From: an uncultured Methanoregula sp.
GTDB taxonomy: Archaea; Halobacteriota; Methanomicrobia; Methanomicrobiales; Methanospirillaceae
DNA length: 64,000 nt
Reading direction: 5' to 3'
Assembly (NCBI RefSeq): GCF_963667735.1
Contig: NZ_OY763919.1
Span: forward strand, 2,419,539-2,483,538
In this document: positions 54,026 through 63,265 of the stretch, piece after piece
How positions within the stretch are numbered: position 1 is the first letter of the stretch
Layout of the letters: each line of letters opens with the position of its first letter
Program-made: the position numbers and the translations under genes
The notes under the pieces: generated by a model
Database searches by the model: none
What the model was told of the DNA's origin: nothing
Seen by the model: the letters and a program-made list of their open reading frames with translations, nothing else

Positions 54026-54921
54026 GTGTTGTCCTATCTAGTTTCTCGTAACGTCATAAATAGGTTATGGATGGGGACGGGGAGACGGGAGCAGGGCGCT
54101 CTCCAAACCGGATAATTCCGGGAAGCGCTGAGCCGGGCAATCCGCGCAGCGGAGCGGGGGGGCCGGCCGGAACCGGGGCTCCCCGTTTTTCGTGCAAACG
54201 AAAATCCTGCCGGGCGGAAAATGCCGGAAGATCCCGGAGCTGCACGCTGACCCCAGCAAATCTCCCAGAACCGGGGGGCTCTGTTTTCGTATCCCTCCCG
54301 CTATCTCCCAGATACAGCCCCGTTCCCGAACGCCCTTTGAAGAAACACCCTGTTTTCCTGGTAAAAAAAGTCCCAAAAATACTCCTCCGGGAACCCGCCA
54401 AAAATTTCGGTCGCTATGGACGTCTGCCAGGGTTCGGGCCGCGATCCGTAGGGCACATCATGAAGCTTTTTGCGCAATTTCTCGGGCCGCTAAATTGCAC
54501 GGTTTTATTCCGCGATAACGGGTTTTTTTCAGGAACCGGGCGAATAATGGGATATTTTTTTGCGCTGTTGGCACCATTTCCACTGCCGAATTTTTTTAAG
54601 AAAACCGCCCGGAAAGCCCTCCGTCGGAGGATGGTCATGGGGGGAGATACAGTCCCTGATACTATGCCGGTCGAGGATATTCTCGAATGCCACGTATATT
54701 CCATGCAAAAGCAACATTTCCCGGATGGGAGGGTCAGGCTGAACCGGGCCCGGTAGAAATCCACCGGAACACTGAACCCGGATCAATCTCTGTAAACGGT
54801 TCATATGGTTCCCTTGGCTGGACATGGGGAAACGATAAAATCCTACACCGCCAGAAAAGAATTGTCAGGGAGATATCGAGGGGTTCATCATGTTTCAACC
54901 CAACAGGATTCCGTACCAGTT
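54026..54921 (+). other. 896-nt gene-free stretch
   Basis: Open frames here (for example 54067-54756) are Arg/Pro/Gly-rich and have no ribosome site. The 5' part is GC-rich with short palindromes. I see nothing supportable beyond the promoter region of the next gene. Confidence 0.45.
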
Positions 54922-55851
54922 ATGAAACAACAAAAATCCCGGGCTGTTCCACAGATGAAAAGCGAACGTCTCGTATTTTTCGATATCCTGCGAATACTGT
55001 TCGTTGCGCTCATCGTATACAACCATTTTAAATTTCTCCCGATCTTATCCCTGAATAATTTCTTTTCCAAGGATGGGTACTCGTTGTTCAACCTTTACCC
55101 GAACAGCCCCGGGATCCTTGCATTGTACGGCATGATCTTCGTGAGCGGAGCCGTGATCCAGTATTCGTATAACAAAATCCATAGCCGAAAAGAGTACGAA
55201 CAGTTTATTGCCAAACGTTTCATCCGGCTGTATCCTGCCTACTGGATGAGCCTTATTTTTGGTATCATCATCCTCCCGTGGGTATTTCTCTCAAATCCGC
55301 TGGGAAGCCTATTCGAGTTCACGGGATTTTTTGCATTTCTCGGTACGGGATCCGGCATAATCAACCAGATGGGATGGTTCATCGGGGCGATATTTTCCCT
55401 GTATCTCCTCTTCCCCCTCATTTCGCAGGTTCTCGGAAAGTACGGGATCAAAGCGCTGATATTGTTCATGATCATCGGGTTTGGCTCCCGCCTGTTCTTC
55501 TTCACGTACAACCCCCTCAACCTGTACGATACATTCCTGTGGTTCCCCCTTTGTAACCTGTTCGAATTCGGACTGGGCATTTATATCATCCAGAAGCACT
55601 TTTATCCCGCGATGAACGGCGATTACCCTCTCATTCGCGAGCTGTCGGAACTAAGTTTTTACGTCTTCCTGTTCCATGTCGTTATCCTGAAGTATGTGGC
55701 AACGACAGTAGTCACCGCGGATTTTGCCCAGATCTATTATTTCATAATTTTCCTTGCGATCATTCTCGTGTCCTGGATAGCCATGGTCCTCGACCGGAGA
55801 CTGCAGAAAATGATTACAACATTTGCGCGGGCAAAAAAATGGATTTCCTGA
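54922..55851 (+). CDS. Acyltransferase-3 family integral membrane protein
   Basis: 309 residues from the ATG at 54922; ATG 54955 (MKSERLVFFDILRIL) is also possible and the far upstream start is unlikely. About ten transmembrane helices are visible. The early FFDILRILFVALIVYNHF holds the conserved Arg and His of the family, and FIAKRFIRLYPAYWMSL is the RF.RL.P motif. Acyltransferase-3 proteins add acyl groups to sugars or lipids at the membrane outer face. The substrate here is probably an envelope glycan, which cannot be shown. Confidence 0.88.
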   Translation: MKQQKSRAVPQMKSERLVFFDILRILFVALIVYNHFKFLPILSLNNFFSKDGYSLFNLYPNSPGILALYGMIFVSGAVIQYSYNKIHSRKEYEQFIAKRFIRLYPAYWMSLIFGIIILPWVFLSNPLGSLFEFTGFFAFLGTGSGIINQMGWFIGAIFSLYLLFPLISQVLGKYGIKALILFMIIGFGSRLFFFTYNPLNLYDTFLWFPLCNLFEFGLGIYIIQKHFYPAMNGDYPLIRELSELSFYVFLFHVVILKYVATTVVTADFAQIYYFIIFLAIILVSWIAMVLDRRLQKMITTFARAKKWIS

Positions 55852-55867
55852 CGGGTCATTAGATGCT

Positions 55868-56116
55868 ATGGACGAAGGTATCAGGAAAATTATTCTGCTT
55901 ATGATCTGTCTGGCAGTTCTCGGTTGCATTCTCGCGGGAGTCCTCCATGTTACCATCGATCTTCCCCTCCAGCAGGAAGCACTCCACGCTCCCAAGACGG
56001 TCTGGTTGGCGCATACTATTGCAATTAGTGGCGGGATGGGAAATATCCCCAAAATATTCATAACGAAAATGAGCCGGCCTCAACTCTTTTTTAAAAGCCG
56101 CCGGTACTTATTGTAA
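55868..56116 (+). CDS. Small single-helix membrane or secreted protein
   Basis: 82 residues from the ATG at 55868. MDEGIRKIILLMICLAVLG begins with a basic N-terminus and a hydrophobic helix, then VLHVTIDLPLQQEALHAPKT. The C-terminal half is basic and less regular, and the frame may have decayed there. I do not recognise the family. It lies 16 nt after the acyltransferase gene. Confidence 0.4.
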   Translation: MDEGIRKIILLMICLAVLGCILAGVLHVTIDLPLQQEALHAPKTVWLAHTIAISGGMGNIPKIFITKMSRPQLFFKSRRYLL

Positions 56117-56147
56117 TGTTCCGGATAATTACCGGGCACGAAAAAAA

Positions 56148-57020
56148 TTATTTTTTATTTATGGGATAGCCTTCCTTCTCGGTAACGGTCTTGAACGCGG
56201 CCATCAGCTGGCGCGTGATCGGGCCGGGCTTGCCCGAGCCAATGGTCCGGCCGTCCACCCAGGTGATGGGCGCCACTTCGGCAGCGGTTCCCGTGCAGAT
56301 CATCTCGTCCGCAGTGTAGAGATCGAAGTACCCGAGGTTCTGCTCCTTGACTGTGATGCCATGGGCCCGGGCAATCTCCAGCAGGACCATCCGCGAGATC
56401 CCGCGAAGGTTGTTGAGGGTCGGGGGCGTGAGGATCTCGCCGTTCTTGACAATGTACAGGTTGTCGCCCGAACCTTCGGAGATGTACCCGTTCGTGTCAA
56501 AGAAGATCGCTTCGTCCCCGCCCTTGTAGTTCGCTTCGATCTTGGCAAGGATGTTGTTGAGGTAATTGAGACTCTTCACGTTCGGCGGCAGGCATTCGGC
56601 CGGGTTGCGCCGGATCGAGACCGTGACTCCTTTGAGCCCCTTCTCGTACAGGTCGCCGTACATTGCGCCCCAGGTGACCGCGACGATGACAACCGATGCG
56701 ACTTTGCACTTGCGGGGATCGAGGCCAAGGTCCCCGACCCCGCGGGTGACGATCGGCCGGATATACGCATCCGTGAGATTGTTTCTCCGGAGCGTCTCGC
56801 AGATGGCTTCCGTCATCTCCTCTTTGGTTATCGGGCACTGGAGATCGATGGTTTTCGCCGAATCATAGAGCCGGTCGATGTGCTCCTTGAGCCGGAACAC
56901 CCGGCCATTGTAACAGCGGATGCCCTCAAAAACACCGTCGCCATAGAGGAATCCGTGGTCGAAGACAGAGATCCTGGCCTCTTCTTCCGGAAGGTACTTG
57001 CCGTCCTTGTAAATGATCAT
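56148..57020 (-). CDS. ilvE: Branched-chain amino acid aminotransferase
   Basis: 290 residues from the ATG at 57020; the open frame extends further but the extra residues ([10 protein letters not shown]) look non-coding. Fold-type IV PLP enzyme: [19 protein letters not shown] near 17-35, the PLP lysine Lys149 in [29 protein letters not shown] and [17 protein letters not shown]. It transfers the amino group to the 2-oxo acids of Val, Leu and Ile. The Shine-Dalgarno is weak. The gene is divergent from the sensor pair on the right. Confidence 0.95.
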   Translation of the reverse strand: MIIYKDGKYLPEEEARISVFDHGFLYGDGVFEGIRCYNGRVFRLKEHIDRLYDSAKTIDLQCPITKEEMTEAICETLRRNNLTDAYIRPIVTRGVGDLGLDPRKCKVASVVIVAVTWGAMYGDLYEKGLKGVTVSIRRNPAECLPPNVKSLNYLNNILAKIEANYKGGDEAIFFDTNGYISEGSGDNLYIVKNGEILTPPTLNNLRGISRMVLLEIARAHGITVKEQNLGYFDLYTADEMICTGTAAEVAPITWVDGRTIGSGKPGPITRQLMAAFKTVTEKEGYPINKK

Positions 57021-57168
57021 AGATGTGATTGGGGCGGCCGGGGTTTTGTAGTTTTTTCTTTTGTACGGCGGGTATGTCCGTGTGGTGCAGCACACATAAC
57101 CTTGATATACATCCCGGGAGTTATCTCACACAACGAATGGCGTGGATTTTGGGAGCACGAGGTTTTGC

Positions 57169-57840
57169 ATGGCTGAAAAGAAAACAGGACTGATTGAGGA
57201 GGCTGTTGCGGCCGGTCCCTCTTCGGTGGATCTCTTCCGCACGATCTTTGAACGTATCCAGACCGCAATCATGGTCGTTGATCCGGTTGCCCACAAAATT
57301 GTCGATGTCAATCCCTTAATGGAATCCCTTACCGGTTTTTCCCGGAACCAGCTGCTGGGCAATGGCTGCCAGGGATTCGTCTGCCCGGCCAAGTGCGGCG
57401 AATGCCCGGTCACCGACCTTCACAAGAATGTCCTGAACATCGAGCGCGAGATCATCAATGTAAAAGGCGTGCGGGTGCCGGTCATGAAGACCGTTGCGAA
57501 AGCAGAGATTGGCGGGAAAGAGTACTTAATCGAGAGCTTCACCGATATTACGGACCGGGTAAGGGCCGATGAACGCCAGCTCGCCCTCATCGTCTTTCTG
57601 TCGGAATCGATCCTGCGGGCAAAAAAACCGCTCGAACTGATGCAGGCTGACTTCCGCGAGCTCGCAGGACAGGTGGCAAGCGAAGATTACGATGCCGAGG
57701 ATATCCGCATGCAGCTCCAGATGCACGCGAACAACCTTGGACAGATCCTGATAAATATCGAAGAACTCCAGAAGAACGCTGTTGAAGGCCGAACCTCCGA
57801 TCTCCCCCTGGAGTACAGGGAATTTTTCGTCAGGAAGTGA
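57169..57840 (+). CDS. Cys-rich PAS protein with DHp-like module
   Basis: 223 residues from the ATG at 57169 (GAGG upstream); 57142 is the longer option. A PAS domain (about 20-140) has four cysteines in a loop (Cys67, 72, 76, 79: GCQGFVCPAKCGEC), which may bind a metal or sense redox state. The C-terminal 80 residues are a helical module (LSESILRAKKPLELMQAD, MHANNLGQILINIEELQ) related in layout to those at 35079-35480 and 36666-37532. No kinase domain is present. The next gene, 6 nt on, encodes the RecA-like partner. Confidence 0.7.
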   Translation: MAEKKTGLIEEAVAAGPSSVDLFRTIFERIQTAIMVVDPVAHKIVDVNPLMESLTGFSRNQLLGNGCQGFVCPAKCGECPVTDLHKNVLNIEREIINVKGVRVPVMKTVAKAEIGGKEYLIESFTDITDRVRADERQLALIVFLSESILRAKKPLELMQADFRELAGQVASEDYDAEDIRMQLQMHANNLGQILINIEELQKNAVEGRTSDLPLEYREFFVRK

Positions 57841-57846
57841 CCCTGA

Positions 57847-58422
57847 GTGGACATACCGCCAAAGACCACGGAGAGCCAGGAAAGCATGCTCTGCCTGATC
57901 CTCTCTGAACCGGAAAAAACCCAGGACATGAACCTGATGGTCATGAAGAGGATCATTGAGAGAGGCTGCATCCCCCTCATCGTCACGGTCAACAAGCCGA
58001 CCAAAGTCCTTGCCAAGATGTACGCAAAGGAATCTATCAGCCCCGAATCCTATTACGTCATCGATGCCGTGACCCAGTATTCCGGCGGGGTATGTACACC
58101 CGGCCCCCGGGTGAAATATGTCACCAACCCCTCGAACCTCACGGATCTCGGCATTGCCATCACAGAACTCTTAAAGCAGATGCCGGAAGGAAGAAAATGC
58201 ATCCTGTTCGACTCAGTGAGTATGCTGCTGATCCATATCCCGTCGGCAACCGCGTCGAAATTTCTCCATTTCGTGGTCAACAAGCTCCAGCTCGGGGATG
58301 TCTCGGGGATCTTCCTTTCTGTTGAGAAAGGGCTGGACCCGGTGATCCTCTCCCAGATGAGCGCTTTTGTGGACCATATCATCGATTACGAGCAGGCGCT
58401 CACTTCTCCGTGTATCCTGTAA
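57847..58422 (+). CDS. KaiC/RecA-fold protein without P-loop, paralogue B
   Basis: 191 residues starting with GTG. It aligns well with the protein at 34504-35070: LIVTVNKPTKVL, VIDAVTQYSGG, NPSNLTDLGIAITELL, CILFDSVSMLLIHI, KFLHFVVNKLQLGDVSGIF and FLSVEKGLDPVIL all have counterparts. There is again no Walker A. It starts 6 nt after the PAS/helical-module gene, repeating the pairing seen at 35 kb. Function is unknown. Confidence 0.65.
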   Translation: MDIPPKTTESQESMLCLILSEPEKTQDMNLMVMKRIIERGCIPLIVTVNKPTKVLAKMYAKESISPESYYVIDAVTQYSGGVCTPGPRVKYVTNPSNLTDLGIAITELLKQMPEGRKCILFDSVSMLLIHIPSATASKFLHFVVNKLQLGDVSGIFLSVEKGLDPVILSQMSAFVDHIIDYEQALTSPCIL

Positions 58423-58450
58423 CACGGACGGGCCGGGGCAGGATGTGCAG

Positions 58451-59827
58451 TCAGGCACACTTCCGGCAGGTTTCGACAAAATGCGCAAACATCCCGACAC
58501 TCGCCACCGGGTGGAGATGCGTGTAACTGCCAAGGGTATTGTTGCTGACCGCACCGTCCAGGTTCTCCCGGATCCCGATGCCCCGGGAGAGCGTATACGC
58601 ATACCGGGTATCTTTTGCCAGGTCAACATCCGAGTAATGGAACTCGTGCCCCCGGAACGCGGCTGAACCGAACGGGGAGTTTGCTGAGCAGGTTCCCTCG
58701 ACATAGCTGACAACCCGCTTTGCCGGCATCCGGGTCTCGCCCGGGAACACCCCGCACATCGTGTAGTTCTCATCACGGGGGAGATCGTGCCATCCTTCTT
58801 TGAGCCGGATCCGGTCGGTCAGGTACATCAGCCCCCCGCATTCCGCGTACACCGGGGTCCCGGTCCGGGAAATTTCCCGGATCGCTTCCCGCATCCGGTC
58901 GTTCTTCTCCAGCTCGCCCGCGAAGAGCTCCGGGTATCCGCCGCCGATTATGTAACCGTCCGCATCCGGCAGCCGGTCATGGACCGGGCTGAACGGGACA
59001 TACGATGCACCGAGCGCCGGCAGGAGATCGAAGAGATCGGCATAATAGAAATTGAATGCCTCGTCAAGCGCGATCCCGATAGTCACATCCGGTTCCGGCT
59101 TTTTGTCAAAGAGCATGGCGGGAGAGGACGGGACCGGTGCATCCTTCATGATCCGGCAAAACGCATCGAGATCCACGTACCGCTCGATGAGACCCGTGAT
59201 GGTCCGGATCCGGTCCTCGAACTCCCCGCTCCGGGATCCTTCCCGGTACGGGACCAGGCCGAGATGGCGCATGGCAAGCTGCATCTCTTCCATCCGGGGG
59301 ATCGCGCCGATCACCGGGACTCCGCAGTAATGCTCGATGGCCGCGGTGGCCTTGGTGCGGTGCTGCTCCCCCTTGATATTGTTGAGGATGACCCCTGCAA
59401 TGGTGAGATCGGGATCAAAGGACTGGAACCCTTTGACAACCGCCGCGGCACTGCGGGTGATGCTCTGGGCCGAGACCACGAGAACAACCGGAAGATCGAG
59501 AGCTTTTGCAACGGCAGCAGTGCTTCCGGTATCGTCAAGCGCTTCCGCCCCTTCATACAGCCCCCGGACTCCTTCGATGATGGCGATATCCGCATCCCGG
59601 CACCCGTAAGAGAAAAGATCGTTCACCTGCGACCGGGAGAGCGTGTAGCTGTCCAGGTTCCGGCAGGGGCGTTTAGAAACTGCTGAAAGATACGAGGGAT
59701 CGATATAGTCCATCCCCACCTTGAAGGTCTGGACCCGGGATTTTTTTGACAGAAGGGCGGTAAGAGCAAGCGTGATGCTCGTCTTCCCGCTGCCGGACCG
59801 GTCACCGGAGATGAGCACCTGCTTCAT
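58451..59827 (-). CDS. cfbB: Ni-sirohydrochlorin a,c-diamide synthase (F430 biosynthesis)
   Basis: 458 residues. The N-terminal ATP site is GDRSGSGKTS (8-17); the C-terminal class I glutamine amidotransferase domain has its nucleophile in YAECGGLMYL near residue 329. It is a CobB/CbiA homologue; beside cfbA, D and E the function is the F430 enzyme rather than cobyrinate amidation. It uses Gln and ATP to amidate the a and c acetates of Ni-sirohydrochlorin. The ATG overlaps the cfbD stop by 4 nt. It is the last gene of the unit. Confidence 0.9.
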   Translation of the reverse strand: MKQVLISGDRSGSGKTSITLALTALLSKKSRVQTFKVGMDYIDPSYLSAVSKRPCRNLDSYTLSRSQVNDLFSYGCRDADIAIIEGVRGLYEGAEALDDTGSTAAVAKALDLPVVLVVSAQSITRSAAAVVKGFQSFDPDLTIAGVILNNIKGEQHRTKATAAIEHYCGVPVIGAIPRMEEMQLAMRHLGLVPYREGSRSGEFEDRIRTITGLIERYVDLDAFCRIMKDAPVPSSPAMLFDKKPEPDVTIGIALDEAFNFYYADLFDLLPALGASYVPFSPVHDRLPDADGYIIGGGYPELFAGELEKNDRMREAIREISRTGTPVYAECGGLMYLTDRIRLKEGWHDLPRDENYTMCGVFPGETRMPAKRVVSYVEGTCSANSPFGSAAFRGHEFHYSDVDLAKDTRYAYTLSRGIGIRENLDGAVSNNTLGSYTHLHPVASVGMFAHFVETCRKCA

Positions 59828-60897
59828 ACCAGGCTCCGGAGCACGGCGCCGAACTCACTCTCCACAACTGCCCGGACCCCGAGGGTTTTGGGGTGAAGAT
59901 CCACTTCAACCATCACGTGCTTGTGGCCGAGATCCCGGAGCGGTTCCACCTGCCGGGGCCCGTTCGTGATCGAGAAGCACTCGATCCCGTTCGTGTACTC
60001 CTGCGGGATTGCATGAGGAACACCGGTGATGAGCGCAAAGTCCGGTGCAATTTCTTGGAGGATTTTCCCGAGCGCTTCCCCGTTCGCCCCGTACTCATCC
60101 AGAGCCCCGACCAGGCGGGGGGTTACCCCGCGGGCAGTCATCTCGTCAAGAATCCGCTCTGCATCGGCCCGCACTTTGGGCAGGCCGCGCTGGTCGAGAT
60201 TGGCAATGTACGTGATATCCGCTGCCGGGCAGGCATCGTGGAGCGCGATGAGGGCATCGGAGAACATGTACGCAGTCTCTTTCTTGGCATTCAGGATGGC
60301 AACGCCTTTCTTCCCGGTGCGGGCCAGTTCGAGAAGGCGCTTTGCCGCAACATGTTTCAGGTCTCCCCTGGACGGCTCGATGTAAGCCTTGCAGGCTGCG
60401 CCCCGGAGCCGCTCCACCTCGTTTGCCTTCTCCATCAGGAACCGCTGCCGGGCCATCTCTTCTGCAGAGATCCACCCGGCCCCCTCGGCGGCTTCCAGGG
60501 TTTTGAGAACTCCTGCAATATTCTCCGGGTAGCCGGCATGGATGTCGACTGCGATTGTCGGCGTGGTGATGCCGGCCCCGTCAATGGCGGCCTGGAGATC
60601 CTCGCCAATGATCATGGAGACGCAGGTCCCGATAACGGCAATCCGCTGCGGGGAGAACGTATCCTCCGCGTACCGCAGAACTTCTTCTAAGGGATTCTGG
60701 CCCCCGAAGATGAATTCATTGTCTGCAAGAGACGTGGTGAGAACCCGCATCCCGTCCTCTTCGAGAAGCCGGGCATGCTTGAACGAGCAGCCGGAGGGTC
60801 CGTGGAGCACGGACACATCCACCTTGAGATCGCGGGCTGTGTAAAGGGCGGCAACAATCGAGCTGGGACGGGGGTGCATGGATTTCATCTGAATCAT
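59824..60897 (-). CDS. cfbD: Nitrogenase-like CfbD (Ni-sirohydrochlorin a,c-diamide reductive cyclase)
   Basis: 357 residues. The sequence is NifD/K-like: PRPSSIVAALYTARDL, GPSGCSFKHARLLEEDG (Cys37) and RIAVIGTCVSMIIGEDLQAAI (Cys92), the cluster-ligand area. With the NifH-like CfbC it makes 15,17(3)-seco-F430-17(3)-acid in a multi-electron ATP-driven reduction. The cfbC gene is not in this window. It overlaps cfbE and cfbB by 4 nt each. Confidence 0.92.
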   Translation of the reverse strand: MIQMKSMHPRPSSIVAALYTARDLKVDVSVLHGPSGCSFKHARLLEEDGMRVLTTSLADNEFIFGGQNPLEEVLRYAEDTFSPQRIAVIGTCVSMIIGEDLQAAIDGAGITTPTIAVDIHAGYPENIAGVLKTLEAAEGAGWISAEEMARQRFLMEKANEVERLRGAACKAYIEPSRGDLKHVAAKRLLELARTGKKGVAILNAKKETAYMFSDALIALHDACPAADITYIANLDQRGLPKVRADAERILDEMTARGVTPRLVGALDEYGANGEALGKILQEIAPDFALITGVPHAIPQEYTNGIECFSITNGPRQVEPLRDLGHKHVMVEVDLHPKTLGVRAVVESEFGAVLRSLV

Positions 60898-62111
60898 CTC
60901 CAGGTTTTTACCGAAAGGACTAGGGATCCTGAAAGAGTGTTGTCCTTTGCAAGGGAATAGCCTTCTTCAAGCGTGCCGGCCCGGGCGGTTATGACGGGAT
61001 CCAGCTCCCGGAATTCCGGAGTATGCCGGTCCGGCAGCTCTCCCACCCAGATTACCCGGGCCGGTTCTGTCTCGCGGATCACGGAGAGGATCTGGTCCGG
61101 CAGGAAATTTTCGCAGACTTTGCCATCACCCGCAGCCTGGCCGATGACGAGCGTGACTTCAGGGCTGCCGGAAAGGGCCCGGGCGTACCGGATCGCATCC
61201 AGGGTAGTGGCAGCATTTGTCCCGCTGTTGGAATTATCAACCGTGAGGATCCCGGCGGACGTGGTTGTGGACATCCGGCCGGGAAGCGCAGGGAAGGATG
61301 CGAGCGGTGAGGGATCGATCCCGAGGAGAACGGCTGCAGCTGCAGCAAGGCAGAGGGGTGTGCGGTAGGAGGGCAGCTGAAGGAGAGGGTTGCTGAACAC
61401 GTACTCTTTTTTACCGAACGAGACCCGGCACCGGGTGCCTTCGCAGGAGACCAGATCATCGGTATGCACAACCCCGGGGCGATCCGGCCGGAGGCTGCCG
61501 GTGACGAGCAGCTGTTTTGCGGCCCGGGCCGAGGCCAGCTTTTCTGCAACCGCGGATTTCTTGCCGGTCGCAAATGAATAATCCTCGTCCGAGGTTATGA
61601 TGGCAAGGGTTCCGGCACCGGTGACCCCGAGCGACTCCTCGGCAATCAGCCAGCCGCCGGATTTCCGGGCAAGATCCGCGGCATAGAGAACCGAGGCCGG
61701 GGTTATGCTGCTCCGCGAGATCCAGCTCTTCTCCGGGTACCGGTAGGTTCCGGAGGAGGTATGAAGAATTCCCGGCCCGGGAAGGAGGGAGGCAAGGGCA
61801 TGGGCGGTCGTGGTCTTCCCCCGGGAGCCGGTGATCTCGATCATGGGGCGCGGGATATCCGGGCCCAGGAGCTCGCGGACCATCCCGTGATGGGAAATGA
61901 CCGGGACATTTCTGTTTTTGAGCAGGATATGATCCGGGTCGAGATGGACCGGTGCGGTGATCAGATCATAGGAGCGGGAGAGTGCCGTTTTAACACTGAC
62001 CGACCCGGCTCCCCGGTACACGTCAACCGTATCAACATCATCGAGACGTGCAGTCAGCGCTCGCCCGATTGCATCCCCGCCATGGATCGTGTCCAGAACC
62101 AGGATGTGCAT
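60894..62111 (-). CDS. cfbE: Coenzyme F430 synthetase (Mur-ligase fold)
   Basis: 405 residues with a Mur-ligase ATP site ITGSRGKTTTAHALASLL at 93-110 and a later LTVDNSNSGTNAATTLDAI. CfbE closes the final ring of F430, the nickel cofactor of methyl-coenzyme M reductase, with ATP. It starts 9 nt after cfbA ends and shares 4 nt with cfbD, so the genes are translated together. Confidence 0.9.
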   Translation of the reverse strand: MHILVLDTIHGGDAIGRALTARLDDVDTVDVYRGAGSVSVKTALSRSYDLITAPVHLDPDHILLKNRNVPVISHHGMVRELLGPDIPRPMIEITGSRGKTTTAHALASLLPGPGILHTSSGTYRYPEKSWISRSSITPASVLYAADLARKSGGWLIAEESLGVTGAGTLAIITSDEDYSFATGKKSAVAEKLASARAAKQLLVTGSLRPDRPGVVHTDDLVSCEGTRCRVSFGKKEYVFSNPLLQLPSYRTPLCLAAAAAVLLGIDPSPLASFPALPGRMSTTTSAGILTVDNSNSGTNAATTLDAIRYARALSGSPEVTLVIGQAAGDGKVCENFLPDQILSVIRETEPARVIWVGELPDRHTPEFRELDPVITARAGTLEEGYSLAKDNTLSGSLVLSVKTWR

Positions 62112-62120
62112 AAAAAAAGA

Positions 62121-62522
62121 TCAGATGAGGGTGAGAGCCTTTGCTGCGTTCTTCACCATCAGGTCTGCAAGCAGGGGATCGCTGCCGATAGGTTCGGCAT
62201 AGACAAGGGGAATGCTCTTCCCGTTCAGGGCAAAACTGCCCTTCTTTACACCCTCGGGCAGGCCGATCTCACCGGGGATGTCCTTCTCGATATGGACGCC
62301 TTTTGCAAGAAAGAGCGGTACAACAACGAGCGCATCGATCTTCTCCTGCCGGAATGCCTCGAGCGAATCCTTGATGGATGGCTTGTTCATGTTCATGAAA
62401 CCGCACTTCACCACATAATCCGGATTCTTTTCCTTGATGAATACGGCGGTCTTCTCGACAAGCTCCTGGTTGTAGGGCATCGTGCTGCCATGCCCTACGA
62501 GTAACATTCCCTTCTTACTCAT
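62121..62522 (-). CDS. cfbA: Sirohydrochlorin nickelochelatase
   Basis: 133 residues from the ATG at 62522 (GGAGT 8 nt upstream); the open frame extends upstream without support. It is a short CbiX(S)-type chelatase: VGHGS with His11, PLFLAKGVHIEKDIP with His77 near the metal site. It inserts Ni(II) into sirohydrochlorin as the first step to F430, and the same family can insert Co(II). It is the first gene of the cfb unit. Confidence 0.93.
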   Translation of the reverse strand: MSKKGMLLVGHGSTMPYNQELVEKTAVFIKEKNPDYVVKCGFMNMNKPSIKDSLEAFRQEKIDALVVVPLFLAKGVHIEKDIPGEIGLPEGVKKGSFALNGKSIPLVYAEPIGSDPLLADLMVKNAAKALTLI

Positions 62523-63265
62523 TGTGTAGACTCCAGATGATCGTATGACGGGATTTTCGGAAATACCCCGCCGAATTAGTTTCGATTTTCCGTATGCCAA
62601 AATGCGGGCATGAGAAAATACTACGTATGAAAATATACGTATAATCGTAATAACTTTCTTGTTTGTTTCGCGACGACAGAGTAGGGCAGGGGAAGCCGGG
62701 CCTGGTTTTTTATGGAAGTCATCGGATCAGAATTTTTTCAAGAATGCAGAAATTTCCGGGGATCTGATCGCATGTCGTAAATTTTTATTTTTATTATTAA
62801 ACGTTTTTATTATGAATTATAAATTGGTATGAGCGATAGCATACCGGACGCTCTTTTCAACAGAAACATTCCTGATTTGTTCAGGGCCCGGATGAAATCC
62901 GATCCACCAGGTTGCTGAATTGCGTTCGCTGAAAGCACCGCCATTTCATTTTTTGGGGCCTGAATGCAACGTAAGGTAAAACCAGGGATACACCAGTTGC
63001 CCGGTTTTTCCCTTTTTTCGTATCAGCGTACCAGGAGTTCAGGGGAACTCCAATCCCATCGACCGGGGAAAGATCGTTCAATTTATAATTTAATTGTATA
63101 ATCAATAAAGCAAATGTATTAATAATATTATTTCAAACGCTATTAGCAACAATCAGGCATTGCGTGAGACCCCCATGAGCACTCAAAAACACCATCTCAA
63201 CTCAATACGGGCGGGCGTTTTCCCCCCGTTCCAACAAGATCTCCATCGTACGGAGTGCTGAATTC
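62523..63265 (+). other. 743-nt intergenic region
   Basis: The left part holds the cfbA promoter and palindrome. AT-rich tracts near 62778-62825 and 63080-63135 look like promoters. A 29-codon frame (62829-62918, MSDSIPDALFNRNIPDLF) has no other support. A minus-strand frame at 62881-63105 is not convincing. No gene is called. Confidence 0.45.
62622..62641. promoter_or_regulatory. Palindrome over the cfb promoter
   Basis: TACGTAT (62622-62628) and ATACGTA (62635-62641) form a perfect 7-bp inverted repeat with a 6-nt spacer. On the minus strand the middle (CGTATATTTTC) looks like a TATA box, about 100-120 nt before the cfbA start. A repressor here could block the F430 operon; a nickel-responsive factor is one option. 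Confidence 0.5.

Noticed and set aside
54067..54756. 229-codon open frame in the region after tRNA-Glu
   Set aside because: Arg/Pro-rich, no ribosome site, no motif, and several overlapping frames of similar length exist there.
62881..63105. 74-codon minus-strand frame in the last intergenic region
   Set aside because: No ribosome site or recognisable motif; AT-rich surroundings look like promoter DNA.
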